From: Phycisphaerae bacterium
GTDB lineage: Bacteria > Planctomycetota > Phycisphaerae > UBA1845 > UTPLA1
Assembly (NCBI GenBank): GCA_019636475.1
Contig: JAHBXN010000002.1
Coordinates: forward strand, 586,826 to 650,825
Length of the DNA: 64,000 bases
Reading direction: 5' to 3'
The notes beneath the pieces are model-generated. The model saw only the letters and a program-made list of their open reading frames with translations, searched no databases and was not told where the DNA came from. The position numbers and the translations under genes are program-made. Shown piece by piece: positions 45,739-54,914 of the stretch (positions are counted from its first letter, which is position 1; each line of letters starts with the position of its first letter).

Positions 45739-48700
45739 ATGATCAGTGCGATTCCCCGTAGTGCATTTCTGCATGTCACACTCTTCGCACTGTTCCTCAC
45801 CCCCGCGTCACTCTCCGGCCAATCCGAGCCCTCATCCCAGCCCGCGCCCACGACCTCCGGTCCCGCGGCGGAAGTTCCGAAGGCTGATGAGATCCAGGCG
45901 CGCATCAAACAGATTCAGGAGCAGACGGATCTCGCGGATGAAGTGAAGGCGACCGTCATCGAGCAGTACAACCAGGCGATGGCCGATCTGTCACGCGCCG
46001 CGGAATGGAACGCGCGAATTGCCGATTTCGAGAAGCAGCGCTCGAACGCCAAAGGCACTGCGGCCGAACTGATGGAGTTGACCTCCCGGCCGATTCCGGA
46101 GCCGCAGCTTGACGTCGCCCCGAACGCGACCCTCCAGGACCTTGAAAAACAACTGGCGCAGGCACAAGCCGATCTGAAAGCCGAGCGCGATCGCCTGGCC
46201 GCCATGGATGCGGAATTGAAGGCCCGCCCGGAACGGATAAAGTCAATCCCGGACCAGATCGCGCGAGCGAGAAAGGAACTGGACGAGCTGTCCAATGCGT
46301 TGGCCGGTCCCCCACCGTCCGAAGAGCCGCCCGAAGTCGCGGCAGCGCGGCGTATCGCACGGCTGGCCCGGGCGCGAGCGCTCGATCGCGAGCTTGCGGG
46401 ACTCAAGGCTGATCTGGATCGCACGGACTTCCTCGTGTCCCTTCGTGACTGGACACAGCGCGAGGTCGCCGGCAAAGAGAAGTTATCCAACGCATGGGAA
46501 AACCTGATTAATGAGCGTCGCCGCGCCGAGGTGGAAGAGGCGGCGGTGGCGGCAAAGGAGGTCGAAAAAGAAGCCGAAAAATCCCATCCGATTGTCGCTG
46601 CGCTCGCCAAGGAGATCGCGGACATCGTCAAGGAGCGCGGCGAACTTGCCGGAAAGCTGGAACAGGTTCGCACGCGAACGGATGACGTGACCTCGCAGCT
46701 CAAGCAGGTTCGCGATCGAGCGATGGAAATCTCAAAGAAAGTGCAGGCAGCGGGCCTGAATCCGCAACTCGCGATGGTGCTCAGGCGCTACCGGGAGCAA
46801 CTCCCGAACGTGCGCGATCTGCGCCGACGGCTGGCCGAACGCCGCGAGGAACTGGCGCGGGTGGAAGCGCGCGCGATCGAGCTGCGCGACCTGCGCGAGT
46901 CATCGGGCGACCTGGAAGTGCTGATCAATGAACGCGTCTCCTCACTGGATCCACGATCTCAGAAGCCCCAACGCGTGGCGATCAAGCGAGAGCTTCGCGA
47001 ACTCTTCAAATCGTACTTCAAAAATGTTGCCGACCTGGAGAAAGACTACGATGCTTACTTCAACCGGATCGGCGGCGTCGGCGGACTCGTTGATCAGCAG
47101 CAGGAACTCGTCGATCAGACGGAGTCCTTCGCGAGCTTCATCAATGAACGCATTCTCTGGATTCGAAGCAGCACGCCGCCCGAGTACAAGGACATCGAAC
47201 GGCTCGCCGATGCGTTCGCCTGGCTGACCAACCCGGCGAATTGGGCCGCCGCATGGAATAGCACGCTCGATGTGCTCCGGGAGAATCCGGTCGAGTCCGC
47301 CATCGGACTGATCCTGTTCACAGCGCTGGTTCTTGTTCAACCGCGCATACGGCGCACGATCCGCGAAAAAGGCGAAACCGTCTCCAAGAGCTACGCCCAC
47401 GCCCTGACGCCAACGATTGAATCTTTTCTGTTGACCCTGTTCGCCGCGTTACCCTGGCCGATGGCGCTCTGGGTGACCGGTTCGGTCATGGGCTCGCCGT
47501 ACGATGTGAGTGATTTTGTAAGGTCGGTGGCTCGCGGTCTTCAGGTGCTGGCGGTTCCGTTTTTCGCGATCGAACTGCTTCGCCAGACCTGTCGGCAGAG
47601 CGGACTGGCCGACGCACATTATCACTGGCCCGCGCGCGTCCTGCGACTCATCAGACAGTCATGCGGGTGGCTGATTATCCTCGGCGCGCCGGCTGCGTTC
47701 GTTTCGGCATCAATCGATTGGACTCAGAAGGAGCCGTGGATCCGATCCCTCGGTCGATTGGCCTTCGACTTCGGCGGAGTGGTTCTCTTCATATTCCTCT
47801 GGCGGGTCCTCCATCCGCACAAGGGCGTCTTGCGCGAAACGGCGATCATGCAAAAGCCGGGATGGCGGAACCGACTCAGCCAGTTTGCCTTTTATGCGAT
47901 GGCATTGACACCGCTGATCCTCGTCGCGCTCTCACTGGTTGGCTATCACTACACGGCCGTCGAAATCCTGATCAAGTTCAATCGAATGATCGGACTGATT
48001 ATCGCCCTCGTCCTTCTCTACGGCCTGGGACTTCGCTGGTTGCTGATCTCACGACGACGCCTTGCGATCGAACAGGCACGCCAGCGGCGTGCCGCGCTCG
48101 AGGCACAGCAGATCACCGATCCGGAAACCGCTTCCGACGCGGGCGAAGCGCCGCCGAAGGCCGAAGACACCAAGGAAACGGATGACATCGACCTCACAAG
48201 CCTGAACGAACAGACACAGGCGATACTGCGGGGCGCGGTGATCATCAGCTTCATCGTCGGCTTCTGGCTGGTGTGGGTGGACGTGATTCCAGCCCTGCGC
48301 ATCTTCGATCGCGTGCAGCTCTGGAGCACGACCGTGTCACACAGCGAACCGATCGAAATCGACGGACAGAAACGCCCTGGACCCACCGTCCAGACCGTGG
48401 AGTGGATCACGCTGACGGACCTGGGCCTCGCCGTGTTCTGCCTCCTGGCGACCGTGGCGGCCGCTCGGAATCTGCCCGGGCTGCTTGAAATCGGCATCAT
48501 GCGGCGCACTGGTCTCGGGCCGGGTGAACGCTACGCAATCTCAACAGTCAGCAGGTACATCATCACCTTCCTCGGCCTGCTCATCGCGACCAATGCAATC
48601 GGCATCGGCTGGGCGCAGGTACAGTGGCTCGCCGCTGCAATGACGGTCGGCTTGGGATTCGGCCTGCAGGAGATCTTCGCGAACTTCGTGTCCGGCCTGA

Positions 48701-49218
48701 TTATTCTCTTTGAACGACCGATTCGCGTCGGAGACATCGTTACGGTTTCCGGTGTGGACGGCCGCGTGACGCGAATTCAAATGCGTGCAACGACGATCAT
48801 GAATTGGGATCGGAAGGAGTTGATCATCCCAAACAAGGAATTCGTGACGGGACAGGTGATCAACTGGACGTTGAGCGACGAAGTCATGCGAATCGTCATC
48901 AACGTCGGCATCGCATACGGTTCCGATGTGCGGCTTGCCCGGGATCTGATGATGAAAGTCGTGACGGATAATCGCCGTGTCATGACCGATCCGGGGCCCC
49001 GCGTCATATTCTCCGGCTTCGGCGCCAGTTCCCTCGACATGCAGTTGCGATGTTTCGTCGCGAGCGTGGACGATCTTGTCGACGTGCGGGATGAATTGCA
49101 CTACCAGATCGATGATGCTTTCCGGAAAGCCGGAATCGAGATTGCCTTCCCGCAACTCGATCTGCACCTGCGTGATGTGCCCGCAACCCTCGAATCCGCC
49201 GCCCTCAAGGCCGACTGA
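45739..49218 (+). CDS. Large mechanosensitive channel, MscK/MscM type
   Basis: Encodes 1159 residues. A signal peptide (about residues 1-28, ending LSG-Q) leads to a periplasmic domain with long coiled-coil helices to about residue 490. Membrane helices follow from about residue 515 to 960, with a helix-linking charged loop near 780-830. The MscS core is at the end: pore helix WLAAAMTVGLGFGLQEIFANF, quoted in part as AAMTVGLGFGLQEIFANF, then RPIRVGDIVTVSGVDGRV and NWDRKELIIPNKEFVT in the beta domain. It should open under membrane tension and release solutes after osmotic shock. GAGGAG precedes the ATG at 45739. Confidence 0.92.
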   Translation: MISAIPRSAFLHVTLFALFLTPASLSGQSEPSSQPAPTTSGPAAEVPKADEIQARIKQIQEQTDLADEVKATVIEQYNQAMADLSRAAEWNARIADFEKQRSNAKGTAAELMELTSRPIPEPQLDVAPNATLQDLEKQLAQAQADLKAERDRLAAMDAELKARPERIKSIPDQIARARKELDELSNALAGPPPSEEPPEVAAARRIARLARARALDRELAGLKADLDRTDFLVSLRDWTQREVAGKEKLSNAWENLINERRRAEVEEAAVAAKEVEKEAEKSHPIVAALAKEIADIVKERGELAGKLEQVRTRTDDVTSQLKQVRDRAMEISKKVQAAGLNPQLAMVLRRYREQLPNVRDLRRRLAERREELARVEARAIELRDLRESSGDLEVLINERVSSLDPRSQKPQRVAIKRELRELFKSYFKNVADLEKDYDAYFNRIGGVGGLVDQQQELVDQTESFASFINERILWIRSSTPPEYKDIERLADAFAWLTNPANWAAAWNSTLDVLRENPVESAIGLILFTALVLVQPRIRRTIREKGETVSKSYAHALTPTIESFLLTLFAALPWPMALWVTGSVMGSPYDVSDFVRSVARGLQVLAVPFFAIELLRQTCRQSGLADAHYHWPARVLRLIRQSCGWLIILGAPAAFVSASIDWTQKEPWIRSLGRLAFDFGGVVLFIFLWRVLHPHKGVLRETAIMQKPGWRNRLSQFAFYAMALTPLILVALSLVGYHYTAVEILIKFNRMIGLIIALVLLYGLGLRWLLISRRRLAIEQARQRRAALEAQQITDPETASDAGEAPPKAEDTKETDDIDLTSLNEQTQAILRGAVIISFIVGFWLVWVDVIPALRIFDRVQLWSTTVSHSEPIEIDGQKRPGPTVQTVEWITLTDLGLAVFCLLATVAAARNLPGLLEIGIMRRTGLGPGERYAISTVSRYIITFLGLLIATNAIGIGWAQVQWLAAAMTVGLGFGLQEIFANFVSGLIILFERPIRVGDIVTVSGVDGRVTRIQMRATTIMNWDRKELIIPNKEFVTGQVINWTLSDEVMRIVINVGIAYGSDVRLARDLMMKVVTDNRRVMTDPGPRVIFSGFGASSLDMQLRCFVASVDDLVDVRDELHYQIDDAFRKAGIEIAFPQLDLHLRDVPATLESAALKAD

Positions 49219-49300
49219 CTCGCCGTGGACGGTCGAACGCGCCTCGAATCCTGCCGGCACCACGGACGGAAGCGCCGGATATCAACCGGATTCCGCCACG

Positions 49301-49337
49301 AAAAAAACTCCGCCGTGACACCGGGGCCACAGCGGAG
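49301..49337 (-). terminator. Intrinsic terminator
   Basis: On the minus strand a 10-bp stem (CTCCGCTGTG with CACGGCGGAG, one U-G pair, loop of ten bases) runs into seven T residues. It lies 50 bases beyond the stop of the PEP-CTERM gene and should end its transcript. On the plus strand it has no T run. Confidence 0.82.
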
Positions 49338-49387
49338 CGAATTGGTTCATACTCAGCTGGATTGGTATGCTGGCCTTCCGACGCCCG

Positions 49388-50131
49388 TCAGAAGCCGAGC
49401 CGCCGGCGAGCGGCAGCCAGCGCGCCAAACGTGGCGAGCACGATCGTCGCGGGTTCGGGCACGAACTGAATGTTCGTGCAGAACTCCAGAGTCGACTGTG
49501 TCGTGTGCCGCTCGGCGAAAAAGAGGTCGAAGCTGTAGGTCTGTCCAGGTGTCAAACCCAGGTCATCCACCTGGTAGCTCGCCGAAAGCGGGGCATGAAT
49601 GCCACCGAGGTCCAGCACCTTCTGACCGTTGATGAAGATGATCAGGTCATCATCCGCCGTGACGTTGAAGTTCAGGCCGGGCTCATAGACGAATTCCGTG
49701 TGCAGCTCCATCGTAAAGTGATAGTTGTGCGCGCGCCCCTGATTCCCGAAGAGCTGATTGTCGATCGGGAAGAACGTCGTGTCCGAGAAGCTGTAGATGC
49801 CGCCGGGCGCGACCTGATTGTTCGTGAGGATCAGGTCGATCGGCGCAGCCATGTTGATGCCGGGCACGTCGTTGTACCACTGGTTGTAGTTCGCCGCGCC
49901 GCTGGTTGTTGCCGTCCCCGCGCCGCCGATGTAGACAGGCTTGCCGTCCACTCCGAGCGTGTTGGCAACATAGTTCGTGTCGATTGCAATCGTGGTCTGA
50001 AAGTCCGGATGGGAATCCTTGAAGTCTCGGACCGTCCCCGTCAACTTGATCTCATGTGCGGAGGCGGTCGAAACATGGGCGAACGATTGCAGAACAATCG
50101 CGATCATGCAGGCGCAGGTAATTCGAATCAC
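49388..50131 (-). CDS. Fibro-slime-domain protein with PEP-CTERM sorting signal
   Basis: Encodes 247 residues. It starts with a signal peptide (to about residue 25, STASA). The mature part has HPDFQTTIAID, then FNVTADDDLIIFINGQKVLDLGG as two pieces FNVTADDDL and FINGQKVLDLGGIH, the fibro-slime domain of the PA14-like fold. The C-terminus is VPEPATIVLATFGALAAARRR, in parts VPEPATIVLAT and AARRRLGF, a PEP-CTERM signal: a PEP motif, a helix and a basic tail. Such proteins are cut and sorted by exosortase and often end in the biofilm matrix. The exosortase gene is not in this window. A terminator follows. Confidence 0.9.
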   Translation of the reverse strand: MIRITCACMIAIVLQSFAHVSTASAHEIKLTGTVRDFKDSHPDFQTTIAIDTNYVANTLGVDGKPVYIGGAGTATTSGAANYNQWYNDVPGINMAAPIDLILTNNQVAPGGIYSFSDTTFFPIDNQLFGNQGRAHNYHFTMELHTEFVYEPGLNFNVTADDDLIIFINGQKVLDLGGIHAPLSASYQVDDLGLTPGQTYSFDLFFAERHTTQSTLEFCTNIQFVPEPATIVLATFGALAAARRRLGF

Positions 50132-50482
50132 GTTGGGTCCCCCTGTCAGCGTGTGTTTCCTTCCCCCGGCGGGCCTCGACGAGGCGCCGTGGAGTGGTGT
50201 TGAAGCTGTGCCACTCGATATTAGGCAGGCTACATGCCGCCGCGCGGGGTTGAATTCGGAAATCAGACGATGTCAATAATGTCTCACCGCCCCGCATCGC
50301 GGACCGCTCCAATTTGAAACAAGGTCCGTAAACTCGGTGAGCACGGTTTGGCCGGCTTGTTGAGTCTGTGAAACATCGGCAGCGGACAGCCACCGAAACC
50401 GTGGAGATTCGTCAACAGGAAGGGTATATGAAACGCCGGTTTGCTTGAAATATCGACGCGCGGGGCAACCTTGCGAAGTCAC
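50132..50482. other. Non-coding gap
   Basis: I see no gene, hairpin or clear promoter here. It probably contains the promoter of the PEP-CTERM gene and the end of the RidA-family transcript. Confidence 0.5.
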
Positions 50483-50983
50483 TCAGTCGATGCAGCACAC
50501 ACAGTCCACTTCAAGTTTCGCACCAGCCACGACAAAATCCTTGACGACCACCGTCGACCGCGCGGGTGGGTCCTTGGGAAAGAACTTGAGGTACACCTTG
50601 TTGAAGGTCTGGAAGTCCTCGTATTCCTTCAGAAAACAGGTGCACTTCAGCACATTCGTCAATGTTGAACCGCTGCGCTCGATGGATTCCTTGAGATTCA
50701 AAAGCGTCTGCTCGGCCTGCGTCTCAAATGAAGCATGGATCTTTCCTTCCCGATCCACGCCAACGCAACCGGCGACAAAGACGAGATCGCCAAGACGAAC
50801 CGCACGGGAATAAGCCTGACTCGGACTGCCCGAAATGACCTTGCGTTTGGCGGGCCTGACTTGCGGCGCCGGTTCCGTCGTTCCCGCCGCCTCCGCCACG
50901 ACCGCCCCCCCGATCATCGCCGTCGCGGCGCAACCCGATGTCCTCAGAAAACCACGCCGAGTTGCGGTCTTTCGCGTCGCCAT
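50483..50983 (-). CDS. Exported RidA-family protein with Tat signal
   Basis: Encodes 166 residues. The N-terminus has RRGFLRTSG and a hydrophobic stretch (AATAMIGGAVVAEAAG), a twin-arginine (Tat) signal, so the folded protein should be exported to the periplasm. The rest is a Rid/YjgF domain: SPSQAYSRAVRLGDLVFVAG, VLKCTCFLKEYEDF and PPARSTVVV, with the conserved arginine that holds the carboxylate of imine/enamine substrates. RidA deaminates reactive enamines made by PLP enzymes in the cytoplasm; an exported copy must work on other substrates or have another role. Several Cys residues occur near the C-terminus (VDCVCCID). Confidence 0.85.
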   Translation of the reverse strand: MATRKTATRRGFLRTSGCAATAMIGGAVVAEAAGTTEPAPQVRPAKRKVISGSPSQAYSRAVRLGDLVFVAGCVGVDREGKIHASFETQAEQTLLNLKESIERSGSTLTNVLKCTCFLKEYEDFQTFNKVYLKFFPKDPPARSTVVVKDFVVAGAKLEVDCVCCID

Positions 50984-51162
50984 GAAATAGACTCCCGTTT
51001 GGCGGTTGAGTGATTCGGACTCCAGGTGACAAGCTTATTACACCGACGATCCATCGGCTCCGCATCGGCCGACTCGCACGGCCAAGTCACGACGCGACGG
51101 GCTGCACAGTCCGTCCCAGGTCATCGTTTGATACAGGAGCGCGCGAGAAGCCGGCGTCGGCG

Positions 51163-52530
51163 CTATCTCACCTCGACAACGTTGTTCAACTCGCCGAACG
51201 GGTTCATCTCAGTGCGATGATTCGCGGGATCGTTGCGCCAGTGACCGTCTACGACAAAGCGATAGCTGTATCGTCCGGGCTGAAGCGGCAGCTTCACCTG
51301 GAAGGTCTCGTCATCAACTCGCATCATCGGCGTTCTCCCGGGGTTCCAGTCGTTGAAGTCGCCGGCGATCTGCATGCGCTGCGCACCGTTGGCACGCGCG
51401 AGAAATACCACGCCGTCGTCAACCGGCTGCGGCCCGTAGATGCGCTCGATTTTTCGTGCGGTCTCGGCGTGCGATCGTTCCATGACCGCGACGACCGAGC
51501 CGGTGTGACTTCGAATCGCTGCCTCAACAGGCATCCGGGTTGCTGCTTCATTCATCGAACTCGCGGGAGACAACTCAGTCGGCCGGCGGTGCGAACCAAT
51601 CAGCGTCTGAGAAGTTGCTAACAGCCGACCGGCATCAGCCGCCAGGGCGTCAGCACGCGCCAGCAGACTCTGCTCCTCGGGCGTACGGGCAACCACGGCC
51701 GGTCGCGCCGGCGATTCAACCTGAAGCGTCGGTGCCGCGAACGACTCCGCCACGGCGGCTGTCGGCTTGATCGCGATCAGCTCGCGCGCGAAGCGGACAA
51801 AGTCCTTGCAGCCGCTGCTCGACGGATCGTATTCAGTGATGGGCTGGCCCAGGCTGGCGCTTTCCTTCAGCTTCGTATTAAAATTGATGAAGGTCGTGAA
51901 CATCGCATCACCGTGACGCTTGCGCAGCTCGGCGAGAATTTCACGGGCCAGCTTCGTGCGAACATCATAGTGGTTCGCGAGAATTCTCAGCGTCAATTGC
52001 TTCTGCCAGGCCGTGCGAATCTGGCGAATGGTCTCCAACTGCTTCGCAAGCCCATGAAGCGAGAAATACCCTGTATCCACGGGCACGATCACTTCATCGG
52101 CCGCGAACAGAGCGCTCTCCGTGAGAAAGCCGATCGTCGGCGGTGTATCGAGGATCGCGAAATCATACTTGTGCTGAACGGTGGACAGCGCCACGCGCAG
52201 TCGCCGTTCCCGGTTCTGAACATGGGCCAGCCCCCGCTCGAGCGCAGCCAGATCGACCCGTGACGGAATCAGGTCGAAGTTGGTCGAGATCTGCCAGATG
52301 ACCCGCGACAGATCGGGCTTCTCAATCTCCGGATCAGCCGAAAGAATCGATGCAACGCTGATCTCAATCGATTCCTCCGGCACCGCCAAGCCCAGGGCGC
52401 AGTGGCCCTGCGGGTCAAGATCCACAACAAGGGTTCGCTGACCCTCGCGGGCCAGGCACGCCGCAAGATTGATGGCGACGGTCGTCTTGCCGCACCCGCC
52501 CTTCTGATTCGCGATGGCGACGATTCTCAT
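51163..52530 (-). CDS. ParA/MinD-type ATPase fused to a CBM48 glycogen-binding domain
   Basis: Encodes 455 residues. Residues 1-240 are a ParA-family ATPase: deviant Walker A KGGCGKTT (Lys10, Lys15), DLDPQGHCALGL, LDTPPTIGF, and VDTGYFSLHG. Residues about 245-360 are a low-complexity linker rich in Ala, Glu and Arg. The C-terminal 93 residues, from about residue 363, read FLARANGAQRMQIAGDFNDWNPGR, in parts AQRMQIAGDFNDWNP, then LPLQPGRYSYRFVVDGHWRNDP, in parts LQPGRYSYRFVVDG: the AMPK/CBM48 glycogen-binding domain. ParA proteins position DNA or protein assemblies by ATP-driven gradients. A fused glycogen-binding domain suggests positioning of glycogen granules or another carbohydrate-bearing cargo. 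No parB is near. Confidence 0.88.
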   Translation of the reverse strand: MRIVAIANQKGGCGKTTVAINLAACLAREGQRTLVVDLDPQGHCALGLAVPEESIEISVASILSADPEIEKPDLSRVIWQISTNFDLIPSRVDLAALERGLAHVQNRERRLRVALSTVQHKYDFAILDTPPTIGFLTESALFAADEVIVPVDTGYFSLHGLAKQLETIRQIRTAWQKQLTLRILANHYDVRTKLAREILAELRKRHGDAMFTTFINFNTKLKESASLGQPITEYDPSSSGCKDFVRFARELIAIKPTAAVAESFAAPTLQVESPARPAVVARTPEEQSLLARADALAADAGRLLATSQTLIGSHRRPTELSPASSMNEAATRMPVEAAIRSHTGSVVAVMERSHAETARKIERIYGPQPVDDGVVFLARANGAQRMQIAGDFNDWNPGRTPMMRVDDETFQVKLPLQPGRYSYRFVVDGHWRNDPANHRTEMNPFGELNNVVEVR

Positions 52531-52962
52531 TGCGCAGAACCTCTATCACGGCCGATCGGCCGGTTGGATGAATGTTTCAGGAACGCCGACATCCTGCGGT
52601 TCAGGATGCAGATTCCGATAAGTATTGATTCGGCGGGCGAAAGTTGCCGACTTGAGTTTTTTATGGGACGAATCGGCGAAATTGATACTGAAATCCACTT
52701 TCGTCAGCGCCTGACGATGCTGAGACGCCGACACAAGCGACCCATCCAAGACGACCGCACCCTCCAACACGCCCTTGAATCCACATAAACAATTGCAAAT
52801 ACGAAGCTTGATACAGATGATGCACCGCCAAGTACCGCGCTCCTACGAAACTCCGGAATTGTCCGCCGACCCATCGCTAGATAGGATGGCAACCCGGAAT
52901 CGCGATGGTCGGCCAATCGACCAGTCCGCGGTGGACCGACCGAGGTACGAGGATTTCAGCCC
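52531..52962. other. Gap between divergent parA-like and hldE genes
   Basis: No gene is supported here. It carries a 14-base perfect palindrome at 52549-52562 close to the parA-like start, and an AT-rich patch near 52650 (ttttttatg). Promoters for both flanking genes presumably lie here, but I could not pick clear -35/-10 pairs. Confidence 0.5.
52549..52562. promoter_or_regulatory. Perfect palindrome upstream of the parA-like gene
   Basis: CGGCCGATCGGCCG is its own reverse complement and lies 19-32 bases upstream of the start codon at 52530. A site in this place could be an operator, perhaps for autoregulation; chance in a GC-rich genome is also possible. Confidence 0.3.
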
Positions 52963-54444
52963 ATGTGGCAAAGGCTATGCGAGCTGTTGGAGGACCCGAA
53001 GGACCGGCACATTCTGGTCATCGGAGACTTCATGATCGACCACTACCTCTACGGCGATGCCGAACGCATCAGTCCGGAAGCGCCGGTTCCGGTTCTCCGG
53101 GTAATTGACCGGGAGGATGCACTCGGCGGCGCGGGCTCAGTGGCAGCCGATATCACCGCGCTTGGCGCAAGGGCACACTGCGTCGGCATGGTCGGTGAAC
53201 CGCCCGATTCCGAACGACTCTCCGACATGCTCACCGCCAGCGGAGCGGACGCATCCGGACTCGTGAGGGTGCCGGGGCGCAAAACAACCCTGAAATCCCG
53301 GCTCGTCGGCCTTGCCCAGCACAAACATCGTCAGCAGCTGATTCGCATCGACGAGGAATCCACCGAACCGATCAGCGAAACGACCATTCGCAGACTGATC
53401 GAACAGGTCGAAAGGCATCTGCCGGCCTGCTCCGTGGTCTGCATCGAGGACTACAACAAGGGTGTCGTATCAGAGTCACTCTCACGCGAAGTGATCGGCC
53501 TGGCGCGAAAACGCGGCGTGCCCGTACTCGTCGATCCGGCCGGCCTCGGAAGCTACAGTCGATACGCCGGCGCCTACGCGATCACCCCCAATCGCTCCGA
53601 AACCGAGCGACTGATCGGCGTTCGCCTGCGCAGCATGGACGCGGTCGAATCGGCCGCACGGCAGATCCTCGCCGCCTGCCACACCGAATATGCCTGCGTT
53701 ACGCTCGACGCCGAAGGCATCGCGATCATCGGGCCTGATGGCCAGTTCGAACACATCCCGACAAAAAAGCGGGATGTATACGACGTCACCGGCGCGGGTG
53801 ACGAAGTCCTGGCAGCCATGGCCGTCGCACTTGCCGCGGGCGGCACCCTCCGCGAAGCGGCGGCACTCGCGAACATCGCGGGCGGCCTCGAGGTGGAAAA
53901 ATTCGGGTGCGTGCCGATCACCCGGGACGAGGTCCTTGGCGAATTGCTGATGGAGCATCATCAGGAGTTGGGCAAAATTCGAACGCTTGGTCAATTGACG
54001 CCCGAATTGGCGCGACGGCGATCACGCGGGCAGCGAATCGTCTTCACCAACGGCTGCTTCGACCTGGTTCACGCCGGACATGTCGCCACCTTCGCCCTCT
54101 GTCGCGAACAGGGCGATATCGTCATCGTCGGGATCAACTCCGACGCATCCGTCCGCAGGCTCGACAAGGGATCGAGTCGACCGATCGTTCCCGAGGCAGG
54201 ACGTGCCGCCGTCGTGGCAGCTATGGAAAACGTCGATTTTGTCGTCCAGTTTGATGACGACACGCCCCAGCGACTGATCGAGGCGATCCAGCCCGATGTA
54301 CTCGTCAAAGGACGCGACTGGGAAGGCAAGCCGATCGCCGGGCAGGATGTCGTCGAGTCACGCGGTGGTCGCGTTGTGCTCGCGCCACTCGTCGAAGGAG
54401 TGAGCACCACACAAATCATTAAACGCATTCAACAGGGCGACTAG
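52963..54444 (+). CDS. hldE: Bifunctional heptose-7-phosphate kinase/heptose-1-phosphate adenylyltransferase
   Basis: Encodes 493 residues, close to the E. coli HldE length. The N-terminal PfkB/ribokinase domain (about residues 15-325) has LVIGDFMIDHY, GGAGSVAADI, and DVTGAGDEVLA with the catalytic Asp. The C-terminal nucleotidyltransferase domain (about residues 355-490) has FTNGCFDLVHAGH, with HxGH, and IVGINSDASVRRL, plus VKGRDWEGK. It phosphorylates D-glycero-D-manno-heptose 7-phosphate and later adenylylates it, on the path to ADP-heptose for LPS core. The waaA and gmhA/gmhB partners are elsewhere. This is the best sign that the organism makes heptose-containing LPS. Confidence 0.95.
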   Translation: MWQRLCELLEDPKDRHILVIGDFMIDHYLYGDAERISPEAPVPVLRVIDREDALGGAGSVAADITALGARAHCVGMVGEPPDSERLSDMLTASGADASGLVRVPGRKTTLKSRLVGLAQHKHRQQLIRIDEESTEPISETTIRRLIEQVERHLPACSVVCIEDYNKGVVSESLSREVIGLARKRGVPVLVDPAGLGSYSRYAGAYAITPNRSETERLIGVRLRSMDAVESAARQILAACHTEYACVTLDAEGIAIIGPDGQFEHIPTKKRDVYDVTGAGDEVLAAMAVALAAGGTLREAAALANIAGGLEVEKFGCVPITRDEVLGELLMEHHQELGKIRTLGQLTPELARRRSRGQRIVFTNGCFDLVHAGHVATFALCREQGDIVIVGINSDASVRRLDKGSSRPIVPEAGRAAVVAAMENVDFVVQFDDDTPQRLIEAIQPDVLVKGRDWEGKPIAGQDVVESRGGRVVLAPLVEGVSTTQIIKRIQQGD

Positions 54445-54493
54445 GTCGGCCGTGCGGCGCGGCGTCTTCGCGAAATCGTGTAATGGAATCGGC

Positions 54494-54817
54494 ATGAACC
54501 ACTACGAGATATGGTGCAATTTGAAGGACTCGCATCGTGATCTGGAGTTCGCGGAGAATCTCCGCGCCTATCTGGATTACCTGAAGTCGCACGGCAGGAT
54601 CGAGTCCTGGCGGCTTTCACGCCGCAAGTTCGGATTCGGCCCGTCGGAACTCGGCGAGTTTCACATCACCATCACGTGCGACTCGCTCGCCCAGTTGGAC
54701 GAAGCCTTCTCAATGGTGGCGCCCCGGTCAGGGGAGGTCGAAACAATCCACGCTCGCGTCTACTCGCTGGTCACCGACTTCAAATCGGCGCTCTATCGCG
54801 ACTTCCCCGATCGCTGA
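54494..54817 (+). CDS. Small conserved-looking protein (DUF6614-like)
   Basis: Encodes 107 residues from the ATG at 54494. It begins MNHYEIWCNLKDSHRDLEF and contains SWRLSRRKFGFGPSELGEFHI, in parts RRKFGFGP and ELGEFHITI, and ends TDFKSALYRDFPD. I believe this pattern matches a small family annotated DUF6614, of unknown function; I am recalling it, not searching. It is probably cytoplasmic. It follows hldE by about 49 bases on the same strand, and could be cotranscribed. Confidence 0.7.
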   Translation: MNHYEIWCNLKDSHRDLEFAENLRAYLDYLKSHGRIESWRLSRRKFGFGPSELGEFHITITCDSLAQLDEAFSMVAPRSGEVETIHARVYSLVTDFKSALYRDFPDR

Positions 54818-54914
54818 TCCGCGCGCGGGGCATTTTGCGAACCGGAGCAGCCTCGAATTCAGCTCTCGTTTCTCAGGCGGCAGGACCGGAACATGCCGCG
54901 ACCAGGGCAATCCA

